From Bradyrhizobium sediminis (lineage in GTDB: Bacteria > Pseudomonadota > Alphaproteobacteria > Rhizobiales > Xanthobacteraceae): 64,000 nucleotides of DNA. This document shows, in pieces, positions 9,082 through 17,941 of the stretch. A program made the position numbers and the translations under genes. Positions within the stretch are counted from its first letter, which is position 1, and the number at the start of each line of letters is the position of its first letter. The stretch is from the NCBI RefSeq assembly GCF_018736105.1, contig NZ_CP076135.1, positions 4,276,001 through 4,340,000 of the forward strand. The letters run 5' to 3'. The notes beneath the pieces are model-generated. The model did not search any database and was not told the DNA's origin. It saw only the letters and a list, made by a program, of their open reading frames with translations.

Positions 9082-10934
9082 TGGTATCTTCTCAGGACAA
9101 CCGTGAAACACGTTTCTCTCTCCTGGATCCTCTTCACGTCGATTCTTCCTCCGAGATCGATCACGATGTCATTCGAAATGACGAGCCCGAGACCGAGCCC
9201 ATTGGCCTTGGCCGTCCTGAACGGGGTGAAGAGGGTATTCAGGACGTGCTGCGGAATGCCGGGGCCGTTGTCCGACACCGACAATTCAACTTCGTCACCC
9301 GCAACGTCGAGCCTGATGTGAATGCTTCCGTCGACACTGTCCCTGGTTGCATCGAGCGCGTTCTGAACGAGATTCACCAGCACCTGTTCCAGACGAGTTC
9401 GATTTGCGGAGACGACGAGATCGCCAATGGGATAGTGACATTCAATCGACGTGGATTGAGCTCGAATCCGGCTCCCCAGAAGCAGCAGAGCACCCTCGAT
9501 TGCCTCCATGCTGCTGACAGGTCCGACCTCGCCCGTGCCCTTTCGACTGAAGCTGCGAAGCCCATCGGTAATTGTTCCGATGCGGTCGGTCAGAGAGGCG
9601 ATCATCGCGAGATTGTCCTGAACATGCATCTTGTCGTCGCGATCGAGAAACGCGCGGGCGTTGTCGGCGTAGGCCCGGATTGCCGCCACCGGCTGGTTGA
9701 TCTCGTGCGCCACGCCGGCGGTAATCTGGCCTAACGAAGCAAGCCGGTTCGCCTGCGACAGATCCTCCATGAGCGTGTGCAGTTTATTCTCGGTTCTCTG
9801 ACGTTCGCCTATTTCCCATTCCAGCCGCTCGTTCGCCTGGCGCAGATCATGCGTTCTAACCTCGACATGGTGCTCCAGCTCAATTCGCGCGGCTGCAGCC
9901 TCTGCCGCGAGAGCGGAAGTTCGCTCGCGCCGATAAAGCAGCACGGCGCCGAGCCCCAGGATCGGCACGAGAACGAGACCGAGAGACAGGCGCGCCTCGC
10001 TGACACGACCCGCGACGGCGTCCGCAGCCGGAACCAGGAGATGCAACTGCCAGCCCGTCGTCCTGACAGGAGCCTCAATCTTGAGAAAATTGCCGGATTG
10101 CTTTGCGTCCGGCAGGCGGGCTGCAACGACTTGAGCGGGGTGGCCGCCGAATGTGTCATCCCTGACCTTGTTGATCGGAAGCGTCCGAAGCGGAGCCTCT
10201 CCAAATTGCAGACTCGCCCGAATTGACGCTGCGTCGCCGGCAGAGAGTGGCGTCTCCGTCATGAACCGCCAATTCTGGTTGCTGGTGATCAGGACAATGC
10301 CGCGTTCCTCGGTGACGTAGGACGGCATGTCGGAGCGGCCCCAACCGGCCTCCACTTGATCGAATTCCAGCTTGACGACCACGATGCCCAGAACGCCCGC
10401 CGGGCCATCCACGCGGCGGGAGATATAGAGACCTGGCCGCCGGCTGACGGTACCGAGGGCAAAATACTCGGCACTGCCCTTGTCGACAGCCAGCGAGTAG
10501 TAAGGGCGGAAGCGATAGCTGTTGCCGACGAAACTCGTCGTCGTTTTCCAGTTGCTCGCAGCGAGCGTGCGACCATCGGCATCCAGGAGGTAAATCACGG
10601 AAGCGCGGGTCCCCTCCGCCAGGCCCTCGAATTTTCTGTCGAGCAGTTCAACCTTGCCGGGATCGCGCGAGGTGAGCGCGGCCTCCACATCGGGATCGGT
10701 GGACAGGATGAATGGAATGGACCGGTGCTTCTCAAGCTCGCTGCGCAGCACCGTTGCATTGAGGTCTGCCGCGCTCCGTGCCCTCGTTTTCAGTCCTTCG
10801 TATGCTCTCGTTCGTCCGTAATCGCCGGCCAGCCACAGGGCGACCGTCAGCGCCACGCCGGAAACAGCGGCGTAGAGGATGAGCACCGTGCGAAACCGTG
10901 GGGTAGAAAAAATTGCCACTTGTGAGCCCGCCAC
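9078..10934 (-). CDS. dctB: C4-dicarboxylate sensor histidine kinase DctB
   Basis: The 618-residue protein has an N-terminal membrane helix (about 15-37), a long periplasmic sensor of the Cache/PAS type (to about 297), a second membrane helix (about 315-335), a coiled linker and a kinase core. His410 in [20 protein letters not shown] is the phosphorylated residue and matches the DctB H-box. The ATPase domain shows [17 protein letters not shown] and [10 protein letters not shown]. It senses external dicarboxylates, usually with help from the transporter, and phosphorylates DctD. Confidence 0.94.
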   Translation of the reverse strand: MAGSQVAIFSTPRFRTVLILYAAVSGVALTVALWLAGDYGRTRAYEGLKTRARSAADLNATVLRSELEKHRSIPFILSTDPDVEAALTSRDPGKVELLDRKFEGLAEGTRASVIYLLDADGRTLAASNWKTTTSFVGNSYRFRPYYSLAVDKGSAEYFALGTVSRRPGLYISRRVDGPAGVLGIVVVKLEFDQVEAGWGRSDMPSYVTEERGIVLITSNQNWRFMTETPLSAGDAASIRASLQFGEAPLRTLPINKVRDDTFGGHPAQVVAARLPDAKQSGNFLKIEAPVRTTGWQLHLLVPAADAVAGRVSEARLSLGLVLVPILGLGAVLLYRRERTSALAAEAAAARIELEHHVEVRTHDLRQANERLEWEIGERQRTENKLHTLMEDLSQANRLASLGQITAGVAHEINQPVAAIRAYADNARAFLDRDDKMHVQDNLAMIASLTDRIGTITDGLRSFSRKGTGEVGPVSSMEAIEGALLLLGSRIRAQSTSIECHYPIGDLVVSANRTRLEQVLVNLVQNALDATRDSVDGSIHIRLDVAGDEVELSVSDNGPGIPQHVLNTLFTPFRTAKANGLGLGLVISNDIVIDLGGRIDVKRIQERETCFTVVLRRYQ

Positions 10935-11113
10935 GGGCAGTTGCGCATAAATTCACACAAACTTCCATAGGACCCTGTGCGGAAATCCGCCAATTCGCGT
11001 CCAACAATACGATTTCATAAGCAATTTCAGATATTTACTTCCGATACGCAAACGCGACGCCGATGCGCCGCGTTTGTCGTCTGCGGATTGAAAATGGCCT
11101 CTCTCGGAAGAGT

Positions 11114-12673
11114 TCAGCTCGCCGCCACCGCCGGCATGTCGCGCTGGCGCTTCATGACGATCTTGTTGAGCGCCCCGAGATAGGCCTTGGCCGAAGCCAC
11201 CAGCGTATCCGGATCGGACGCCTTCGATGTCATCGAACGGCCCTCATGGGCGAGCCGCACCGACACCTCGGCCTGCGCGTCGGTGCCTTCGGTGACCGCG
11301 TGGACCTGATAGAGTTCGAGCTTGGCCTCGTGCGGCACCAGCGCCTTGATGCAGTTGAACACCGCATCGACCGGCCCGTTGCCCTCGGCTTCCTCGATCT
11401 TGATCTGGCCGTCGACATCGAGCTTCATGGTGGCGCGCTGCGGACCATGGGTGCCCGCGATCACCGTCAGCGAGGTCAGCTTGATGCGGTCGTGGGAAGC
11501 GGCGATTTCCTGATCGACCAGCGCCTCGATGTCCTCGTCGTAGATGTCCTTCTTGCGGTCGGCCAGCGCCTTCATCCGCCCGAACGCGTCTTCCAGCTGG
11601 TTGGGGCCGAGCTTGTAGCCCATCTCCTCCAGCTTGTGCACGAAGGCATGGCGCCCCGAATGCTTGCCCAGCACCAGCGACGACTTCTTCAGGCCGACCA
11701 TCTCCGGGCGCATGATCTCGTAGGTCGATGCGTCCTTGAGCACGCCGTCCTGATGGATGCCGCTCTCATGCGCGAAGGCGTTCCGGCCGACGATCGCCTT
11801 GTTGTACTGCACCGGGAAAGAGGTCGCCGCCGACACCAGCTTCGAGGCCCGCGTCAGCATGGTGGTGTCGATCTTGTTCCAATAGGGAAACCGGTCGTTG
11901 CGGATGTTGATCGCCATCACGACTTCCTCAAGCGCGGCATTGCCTGCCCGTTCGCCGATGCCGTTGACGGTGCATTCGATCTGCCGGGCGCCGCCGGCCA
12001 GGCCGGCCAGCGAGTTCGCCACCGCCATGCCGAGATCGTTATGGCAGTGCACCGAGAACACCGCCTTGTCGGAATTCGGCACCCGCTCGATCAGCGTGCG
12101 CATGAAGGCCGTGTATTCCTCCGGCACGGTGTAACCGACGGTATCGGGAATATTGACCGTGGTGGCGCCGGCCTTGATCACGGCCTCGACGATGCGGCAG
12201 AGAAAATCCATTTCGCTGCGGGTGCCGTCCTCCGCCGACCATTCGACGTCGTCGATATGGTTGCGCGCGCGGGTGACGTTGGCGATCGAGGTTTCGATCA
12301 CCTGCTCCGGGGTCATGTTGAGCTTGACCCGCATGTGCAGCGGCGAGGTCGCGATCACGGTGTGGACGCGGCCGCGTTTTGCAAATTTCACCGCCTCGGC
12401 GCAGCGGTCGATGTCCTTCGGATGCGCCCGCGACAGGCCGGCGATGATCGAGTTCTTGGAGCGCCGTGCGATCTCGCTGACCGCCTGGAAGTCGCCTTCG
12501 GAGGTGATCGGGAAGCCGGCCTCGATGACGTCGACGCCCATGTCGTCGAGCATCTCGGCGATCTCGAGCTTCTCCTCGAAGGTCATGGTGGCGCCGGGAC
12601 ATTGTTCGCCGTCGCGCAGGGTGGTGTCGAATATGATTACGCGGTCCTTGGCGGACTTGTTGACGGTGGTCAT
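11114..12673 (-). CDS. leuA: 2-isopropylmalate synthase
   Basis: LeuA condenses 3-methyl-2-oxobutanoate with acetyl-CoA, the first committed step of leucine synthesis in the cytoplasm. The 519-residue length is normal. The open frame extends to 13234 but I place the start at the ATG at 12673 (MTTVNKSAKDRVIIFDTTLR), with AAGGA upstream; the preceding Arg/Pro-rich stretch is not coding. Visible are the metal/substrate motif DTTLRDGEQCPGATM, VFSVHCHNDLGMAVANS with both histidines, the GERAGNAALEEVVMA signature, and the C-terminal regulatory LeuA dimer domain that senses leucine. A leader peptide upstream suggests attenuation. Confidence 0.97.
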   Translation of the reverse strand: MTTVNKSAKDRVIIFDTTLRDGEQCPGATMTFEEKLEIAEMLDDMGVDVIEAGFPITSEGDFQAVSEIARRSKNSIIAGLSRAHPKDIDRCAEAVKFAKRGRVHTVIATSPLHMRVKLNMTPEQVIETSIANVTRARNHIDDVEWSAEDGTRSEMDFLCRIVEAVIKAGATTVNIPDTVGYTVPEEYTAFMRTLIERVPNSDKAVFSVHCHNDLGMAVANSLAGLAGGARQIECTVNGIGERAGNAALEEVVMAINIRNDRFPYWNKIDTTMLTRASKLVSAATSFPVQYNKAIVGRNAFAHESGIHQDGVLKDASTYEIMRPEMVGLKKSSLVLGKHSGRHAFVHKLEEMGYKLGPNQLEDAFGRMKALADRKKDIYDEDIEALVDQEIAASHDRIKLTSLTVIAGTHGPQRATMKLDVDGQIKIEEAEGNGPVDAVFNCIKALVPHEAKLELYQVHAVTEGTDAQAEVSVRLAHEGRSMTSKASDPDTLVASAKAYLGALNKIVMKRQRDMPAVAAS

Positions 12674-12737
12674 CTGCTGAATTCCTTTTGGGTCGTGCGC
12701 CATGCGAGCGCTGAAGGGTCTGGTGATCTCGCGCGAA

Positions 12738-12781
12738 CCCCTGAGTGCCCAGGCGCAAACCGCCCAGACGGCCCTCAGGGG
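12738..12781 (-). promoter_or_regulatory. Attenuator-type hairpin following the Leu leader
   Basis: Arms at 12774-12781 and 12738-12745 are perfect eight-base complements (CCCCTGAG and CTCAGGGG on the minus strand). The stop codon of the leader lies inside the first arm, so a ribosome stalled at the leucine codons or resting at the stop would decide whether the stem forms. A smaller inner hairpin, GGCG/CGCC, is at 12752-12764. No strong T run follows, so the switch could act on translation or on Rho instead of intrinsic termination. Confidence 0.5.
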
Positions 12782-12903
12782 CCGATAAGAAGCAGAAGCC
12801 CGCCAAGAAGCAGGGTGGGCAGTGACGCAGCCGGAATCGCGCCGGGACGGACGGCAACGGCCGCTCCCCCGTGAACTCCAATTTTTTCGCTGCGAATCAG
12901 CAT
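12775..12903 (-). CDS. Leucine-rich leader peptide of leuA
   Basis: A 42-codon frame starts with ATG at 12903, preceded by AAGGGT, and ends with TGA 102 bases before leuA. Its last fifteen codons include eight leucines in the run SLPTLLLGGLLLLIGP. A leucine cluster just before the stop, placed on the 5' arm of a hairpin ahead of leuA, is the arrangement of amino-acid attenuation: scarce charged tRNA-Leu stalls the ribosome and changes RNA folding. Peptide-leader control of leuA is known in alphaproteobacteria. The ATG choice is the least certain point. Confidence 0.7.
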   Translation of the reverse strand: MLIRSEKIGVHGGAAVAVRPGAIPAASLPTLLLGGLLLLIGP

Positions 12904-13232
12904 TGCCAGACCCTTGGGACGCGGAATCCTCGGCCAAAACCATTGACGGTTCGTTGCCGGAACGGCGCTCCCGGGCCGTTCTAGACGAGAAAGGGGCCTG
13001 ATCGCAACGCCAAAAGATGGTCAGATGGGCTGACCTAATTGTCGCCGGTGCGGACCTCGCCCCCGGCGCCGGCCTCAAATTGCCGATCCCGGTCCCGTGA
13101 AGCCGCTTCATCCCGGCCGGATCTCGAAACATCCGGCGGCGCCGACGAAGCCGTTTTCTCGGGGCCGGGAAAACCGCCGGAAACGAAGCCCCCCTACAGT
13201 GAGGCCGGACGATCAAACAACGGAGTGCGATC
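12904..13232. other. Gap upstream of the leuA leader
   Basis: This 329-base gap should hold the promoter of the leuA leader transcript (minus) and of the small plus-strand ORF at 13233. It contains no convincing gene, and I did not see a consensus promoter that I can support. Confidence 0.4.
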
Positions 13233-13322
13233 ATGTGGACGCTAATCAGCTTGATCTACCGCGAGTATTGCCGGGCGCGCCTGGCGGAGATGCGCAGGTT
13301 TCACCTCGCGACGATCGCCTGA
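13233..13322 (+). CDS. 29-residue small protein candidate
   Basis: The frame reads MWTLISLIYREYCRARLAEM and nine more residues before TGA. GGAG lies nine bases before the ATG. The peptide is an amphipathic helix with a hydrophobic N terminus and a basic C-terminal half, similar in style to small membrane-associated proteins seen in Bradyrhizobium. The function is unknown, and the short length makes the call tentative. Confidence 0.45.
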   Translation: MWTLISLIYREYCRARLAEMRRFHLATIA

Positions 13323-13431
13323 AAATCCGGTCAGGCGCCGGTTCAACACGGCGATTTGAACGGCGCCGGCCGGGCGCAACGCGAAAGGCCCACCCACATA
13401 GGAGGGCAGAGTTTCAGCACAGAGACGTCCC

Positions 13432-13605
13432 ATGCCCAATGCCAAGGATCTGATTGAACGGGCACGAATGTTCGAAGAACGGGCAGAAACGGCTGCCGAC
13501 CCGATTACGCGACAGCACTACAGGGAAATGGCAGCGCATTATCGCTCGCTGTCGGTCGAGCATCAGGACGCAACGCCCAAGCGGGAACACGAAGCAGCGC
13601 ACTGA
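13432..13605 (+). CDS. 57-residue conserved helical protein
   Basis: The frame encodes 57 residues beginning MPNAKDLIERARMFEERAET. The sequence is strongly helical and charged, with a central ITRQHYREMAAHYRSLSVEH segment. I recall close relatives as stand-alone small proteins in Bradyrhizobium, annotated as hypothetical. The upstream AGGAGG is about 30 bases away, so the start context is weak. It lies 109 bases after the 29-residue ORF and may share its transcript. Function is unknown. Confidence 0.6.
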   Translation: MPNAKDLIERARMFEERAETAADPITRQHYREMAAHYRSLSVEHQDATPKREHEAAH

Positions 13606-13759
13606 TCCCGCAAACCGCAGAGCGCCACTGTCGTTGTCGCCTGAAGGTGGCTCCATCCGGAACTGCCGTTTCAAATTCTCAAACAACACGCCGTTCCCAG
13701 ACACGGCTCCCGCAGACACGGCCTCGCGATCTCGCGGCCTGAAATGCCCGAGGTTTGCC

Positions 13760-14320
13760 ATCGAATTTCCTTTGGCCCTCCGGTCAGAGGGCGCAGGGAA
13801 GACCGGGTGCGCGCTGCACCCGCGGTCTCGTGTGCAAATATGTGCGAAAAAACGCACACGAGCATACAGGTTCAGCGGGAGCATCCCGGCCTTCCCTGCG
13901 CAATGGTTTTACGGCTTATACGTGATCTCCCCGGCGACCGGGCTTTCTTGCCACCGTCGCCCGCGCTCCCTAGCGCGAACTTGACACCAGCGTCGGGGTG
14001 TCAGGACCACACGACTTCGCCGTCCGCCAGCTGCACGCCCGTCTCGCGCGCCGCCTGCGTCCACCGCATCCCGCCCCTACGTCCGTGACGTTCGCGAAAC
14101 GCCCCTCTTGATGGGACGGGATGCGATCGATATAGACCGATTTGCGATTTCGGAAAATCAGAATATTTTTGCCCAATCGGCTTGACGGACTTTCGACCGA
14201 TTTGCCCGTCGGGTGGATTCGTTGAATAGATTGAACAAATCGGCCTTCACGTGCACGGCCTGTTCGACGAAAATTTCCGCGGCCGAGGCCGCGCGATGCG
14301 ACGACGGGCAAATCGCCTGC
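13760..14320. repeat. Dispersed Bradyrhizobium-type repeat region
   Basis: No frame here looks like a real protein in composition. Several spurious translations (for example the stretch around GLPCAMVLRLIRDL and the later ASGCQDHTTSPSAS) are ones I recognise as recurring in many places of Bradyrhizobium genomes. The segment also includes an AT-rich part at about 14130-14180 and two copies of a short motif (GATTTGCCCGTC at 14198-14209 and, inverted, GACGGGCAAATC at 14301-14312). Boundaries are approximate. Family membership rests on memory and has not been searched. Confidence 0.55.
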
Positions 14321-14350
14321 AGCAAGCAAGAGCAGCGCCGCCCTCCCCGC

Positions 14351-15262
14351 TCAGCGCTTGCCTTCGTTCTCCAGCGCCTTGCGCACCTGCTTGAATTCCT
14401 GCAGCGACGCCTTGTCGGCGCGCGGGAATTTCAGGTCGAGCTTGTCGAGCGCGCTGACGATGATGGAGCCGATCACCACCCGCGCGAACCATTTGTGATC
14501 CGCGGGCACCACGTACCACGGGGCCAGCGACGTCGAGGTGTGCCGGACGATCTCCTGATACACCGCCATGTACCGCTTCCACAGCGCGCGCTCGGCGATG
14601 TCGCCCATCGAGAACTTCCAGTTCTTGGCGGGCTCGTCCAGCCGCTCCAGAAAGCGTTCGCGCTGCTCTTCTTTCGAGAGGTTGAGGAAGAATTTCAGGA
14701 TCACCGTGCCGTTGCGCGCGAGATAACGCTCGAACGCGGAGATGTCCTCGAACCGCTCGCGCCAGATGTGCTTGGTGATCAGGCTGGGCGGGATCTTCTC
14801 CTTGGCCAGTATCTCGGGGTGCACCCGCGTCACCAGGCATTCCTCGTAGTAGGAGCGGTTGAAGATGCCGATGCGGCCGCGCTCCGGCAGCGCGATCGTG
14901 GTGCGCCACATGAAATCATGGTCGAGTTCGAGGGAGGTCGGCTGCTTGAACGAATAGACCTCGCAGCCCTGCGGATTGACGCCCTCGAAGACACTCTTGA
15001 TGGCGCTGTCCTTGCCCGACGCGTCCATGCCCTGAAAGATCAGGAGCAGCGACCAGCGGTCCTGCGCGTAAAGCTTTTCCTGGAAATCGCTCAGCCGCTG
15101 GCGGTTGGCCTCGAGAATCGTTTCCGCCTTTTCCTTGTCGAGACCGCCCTTCTCGTCGGTCTTGTGCGACTTGAGATGAAACTTGCCCGATCCGTCGAAG
15201 CGAAACGGCGCAATGAAAGGCTTCAGCTGGTTGCCAAGCGATTGCGAAGAATTATTGCCCAT
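14351..15262 (-). CDS. ppk2: PPK2-family polyphosphate kinase
   Basis: The 303-residue protein starts at the ATG at 15262 (MGNNSSQSLGNQLKPF). Walker A is GMDASGKDS near residue 80, the lid and Walker B regions follow in GRIGIFNRSYYEECLVTRVHP, and the late WKFSMGDIAERALW stretch is typical of PPK2. These enzymes move phosphate between inorganic polyphosphate and nucleotides, usually making ATP or GTP from polyphosphate. The single-domain length fits class I or III. Class III usually accepts both AMP and ADP, and which applies here cannot be settled by eye. Confidence 0.92.
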   Translation of the reverse strand: MGNNSSQSLGNQLKPFIAPFRFDGSGKFHLKSHKTDEKGGLDKEKAETILEANRQRLSDFQEKLYAQDRWSLLLIFQGMDASGKDSAIKSVFEGVNPQGCEVYSFKQPTSLELDHDFMWRTTIALPERGRIGIFNRSYYEECLVTRVHPEILAKEKIPPSLITKHIWRERFEDISAFERYLARNGTVILKFFLNLSKEEQRERFLERLDEPAKNWKFSMGDIAERALWKRYMAVYQEIVRHTSTSLAPWYVVPADHKWFARVVIGSIIVSALDKLDLKFPRADKASLQEFKQVRKALENEGKR

Positions 15263-15333
15263 GGCTTCGGGAGCTCCGGTTGGCTGATGCGGACTGCAAG
15301 GTACATGGCGCTCAGGCGCAGCACCAGACCAGT

Positions 15334-16041
15334 TCAAAACGGGGTGGCCAGCTGCTTCTCGATGAACGCGGTGACGAAGCGCGGCATCGCCGCTGACAGA
15401 TCGGAAGTCGCACGCACCAGATGGATGGCGGAGAATTCGGGCTGTTCCTGCCGGGCGAGATTGGCCTCGATCCTGGCGCGCAGTTCCTCGCCCGTGAGCG
15501 CGACGTTCAATATCCTGATCAGCGCAATGGTCCCGCCGTAGCGCACGCAATCCCACTGCGGGCCGGCCTGATAGTCGTCAGGCGTCAGGCCGGTCTCCTC
15601 CTCGACTTCGCGGGCGACGCTGCCGGAAAGATCGACCGCGCCATCCCTGATGTCATGGAGATCGGGTGTTCCCGCGGGAAAGTAGATGCGCCCGGCATTC
15701 GAGGTGTGTTGCGCCATCTCGCCGAGCACGAAGGTGCCATCGGAGCAGCGCAGCGCCCCCATTCCAGGACTGTTGACGACGTCCCGATCGGGAAACCCCC
15801 AATCGCGCCAGGCCAGGAAACTGGCGAAATCGGTTTCGAAATAGTCGGCGCTGAAGCGGGTCCCGGTGAAGGCCGGGTTGCGCGCCAGCAGAACCCGGCC
15901 GTTCCAGATCTGCGGTTTCTCGCGCTGCCTGGCTTTGAAATGCGCCTCGATATCGGCGCGCCGCGCTTGCGCGAACGGCCACGACCAGGGCTGCACGTTC
16001 AGATCAAGCGTCGCGATGCGATGAAAAACCGGAAGCGTCAT
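15334..16041 (-). CDS. Nudix-like hydrolase with an altered Nudix box
   Basis: The 235-residue protein has a beta-rich N-terminal region with WNGRVLLARNPAF and FPDRDVVNSPGMGAL, then GRIYFPAGTPDLHD and AREVEEETGLTPDD, which is the second half of a Nudix box (REUXEEXGU). The first box glutamate, expected eight residues before REVEEE, is Val in DGAVDLSGSVAREVEEE. Other family members with a divergent box still hydrolyse nucleoside diphosphate derivatives, but activity here is uncertain. It lies just upstream of ppk2 on the same strand with a 71-base gap. Confidence 0.75.
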   Translation of the reverse strand: MTLPVFHRIATLDLNVQPWSWPFAQARRADIEAHFKARQREKPQIWNGRVLLARNPAFTGTRFSADYFETDFASFLAWRDWGFPDRDVVNSPGMGALRCSDGTFVLGEMAQHTSNAGRIYFPAGTPDLHDIRDGAVDLSGSVAREVEEETGLTPDDYQAGPQWDCVRYGGTIALIRILNVALTGEELRARIEANLARQEQPEFSAIHLVRATSDLSAAMPRFVTAFIEKQLATPF

Positions 16042-16050
16042 CGCGGAAGT

Positions 16051-17079
16051 CTACTTCGCATTCGTCCCCGTCGTCTTCTTTGCCTGCTCGACGAATTTGT
16101 TGGTGAAGGTCTTCGCAAGGTCGATCTTGGCCTTGGCGACCTCGGGCGAGCCTTCGCTGAACACCGCGAGCACCGCGTCCGCCCCCTTGGGATCCATCCT
16201 GCCGGTCAACGAATACATCGGGATCGTGTTCTTGAGCGCGGCCAAGTAGAGTTCCTTGTTCTTGCCGACCATCTCCGGCGGCATCTTCGCCATGATTTCC
16301 TCGGGCGAATGCGAGTGGATCCAAGCCAGCGTGTTCACGATCGCATTGGTCAGGGCCTGCGCCTCCTTCTCGTGCGAATTGACCCAGGCGGTCGTGGAAT
16401 AGAGCGAACCGCCCGGATATTCGCCGCCGAACACTTCGAGCGTATCCTTCTGGGTGCGGGTATCTGCGAGGATGCGTAGGTCCGGATGGTTGCCCTGCAG
16501 CACGGTGACCGACGGATCCAGCATCACGGCAGCATCGATCTGGCCCTGCTGCATCGCCGCAACCGCGGTGGCGCCGAGGCCGACGCCGATCACCGAAGCG
16601 CTCGCGGGATCGAGGCCGTTCTTCTTCAGGAGATATTTAAGGAAGAAATCGGTCGAGGAGCCCGGCGCGCTGACGCCGACCTTCTTGCCGGCCAGGTCCT
16701 TGATCGACTTGATCTCGGCGTTATGGGAGGGCGACACCACCAGCACCAGCCCCGGATAGCGGTCGTAGACGACGAAGGCCGTCATCTCCTGCTTCTTGGC
16801 GGCGAGATTGACGCAGTGGTCGAAATAGCCGGACACCACGTCGGCGCTGCCGCCGAGCACGGCCTTCAGCGCGTCGGAACCACCCTTGAGGTCGACCAGT
16901 TCGACCGCAAGGCCCGCCTTTTCGTATTCGCCGAGCTGCTGGGCCAGCACCGTCGGCAGGTAGCACAGGCAGGCGCCGCCCCCGATCGCAACGGTGACCT
17001 TGCTCTGCGCCGCCGCAAGGCCCGATGTCAGCATCAGCGCCAACAGCGTCCCGGCCAGCCTGCCGACAATCGTTCTCAT
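16051..17079 (-). CDS. NitT/TauT-type ABC transporter substrate-binding protein
   Basis: The 342-residue protein has a signal peptide (TLLALMLTSGLAAAQ) and the SsuA/NMT1 periplasmic-binding fold: GGGACLCYLPTVLAQQLGEYEKAGLAVELVDLKGGSDALKAVLGGSADVVSGY, then DLAGKKVGVSAPGSSTDFFLKYLL. The family binds nitrate, taurine, alkanesulphonates, pyrimidine precursors or aromatic acids. The ligand is not decidable here. It is the third gene of a unit with the ATPase and permease upstream (73-base gap after the permease). Confidence 0.9.
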   Translation of the reverse strand: MRTIVGRLAGTLLALMLTSGLAAAQSKVTVAIGGGACLCYLPTVLAQQLGEYEKAGLAVELVDLKGGSDALKAVLGGSADVVSGYFDHCVNLAAKKQEMTAFVVYDRYPGLVLVVSPSHNAEIKSIKDLAGKKVGVSAPGSSTDFFLKYLLKKNGLDPASASVIGVGLGATAVAAMQQGQIDAAVMLDPSVTVLQGNHPDLRILADTRTQKDTLEVFGGEYPGGSLYSTTAWVNSHEKEAQALTNAIVNTLAWIHSHSPEEIMAKMPPEMVGKNKELYLAALKNTIPMYSLTGRMDPKGADAVLAVFSEGSPEVAKAKIDLAKTFTNKFVEQAKKTTGTNAK

Positions 17080-17152
17080 GGTTTCCTCCAGTGCTCATTC
17101 GTTGCGCGCACGATAGAGCAGCGCGCGCCGCTTGAGAAGGCGACTTACGACT

Positions 17153-17941
17153 CTAGCCGTGCCCTTCTACGGTTGGCCGCCAGACCAGCAGGCGCCGCTC
17201 GACGAATGTCACCACCAGATCGATCAGGATGACGAAGGCCGACAGCACGAACATGCCGGCGAAAACCGCGGCGACGTCGAACACGCCTTCGGCCTGCTGG
17301 ATCAAATAGCCGAGCCCGGCCGCAGATCCCAGATATTCGCCGACCACGGCCCCGACCACGGCAAAGCCGACCGAGGTATGCAGCGAGGAGAACATCCAGG
17401 ACAGCGCCGACGGCCAGTAGACGTGCCGCGTCAATTGCCGCTCGCTCATGCCGAGCATGCGGCCGTTGGCCAGCACCGTCGCAGAGACCTCCTTGACGCC
17501 CTGATAGACGTTGAAGAAGACGATGAAGAACACCAGCGTGACGCCGAGCGCGACTTTCGACCAGATGCCGAGGCCCAGCCACAGCGTGAAGATCGGCGCC
17601 AGAACCACGCGGGGCAGCGCGTTGGCCATCTTCACATAGGGATCGAATATCGCCGCCACGCGCGGCTGGCGCGCGAACCAGAAGCCGACCGCGACGCCGC
17701 CGATCGAACCGATCGCGAACGCCAGCACCGATTCCCACAGCGTGATCAAGAGATGCTTCCAGATCACGCCGCGCACGAACCAGTCGACGATCTGGGCGCC
17801 GACGTCGACCGGGTTGGAGAAGAAGAACGGCGGCAGCAGGACGCGGCCGAACACCGGCACGGTGGCGAGCAACTGCCAGAGCGCAAGGCCGACCACGGCG
17901 ACCAGCAGCTGACACAGCAGCAGAACGGGCCGGCTCATCAT
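17153..17941 (-). CDS. NitT/TauT-type ABC transporter permease
   Basis: This is a 262-residue membrane protein with about six transmembrane segments. The start at 17941 (MMSRPVLLL) overlaps the ATPase stop in an ATGA; the second ATG at 17938 is possible. The coupling loop sequence VSATVLANGRMLGMSERQLTRHVYWPSAL is the EAA motif that contacts the ATPase. It belongs to the SsuC/TauC group of BPD permeases. Confidence 0.93.
   Translation of the reverse strand: MMSRPVLLLCQLLVAVVGLALWQLLATVPVFGRVLLPPFFFSNPVDVGAQIVDWFVRGVIWKHLLITLWESVLAFAIGSIGGVAVGFWFARQPRVAAIFDPYVKMANALPRVVLAPIFTLWLGLGIWSKVALGVTLVFFIVFFNVYQGVKEVSATVLANGRMLGMSERQLTRHVYWPSALSWMFSSLHTSVGFAVVGAVVGEYLGSAAGLGYLIQQAEGVFDVAAVFAGMFVLSAFVILIDLVVTFVERRLLVWRPTVEGHG

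Noticed and set aside
4100..10934. Nested ORFs opposite or within the dct genes
   Set aside because: Long frames opposite GC-rich genes are expected by codon bias; they are Arg/His/Gly-rich and have no domain motifs.
12674..13234. N-terminal extension of leuA to give 706 residues
   Set aside because: The extension is Arg/Pro/Ser-rich and has no resemblance to LeuA; the ATG at 12673 gives the normal length, and the extension region holds the leader peptide in another frame.
13760..14100. ORFs that look like short proteins in the repeat region
   Set aside because: They are known-type spurious translations of a dispersed repeat, with no start context and mixed frames.
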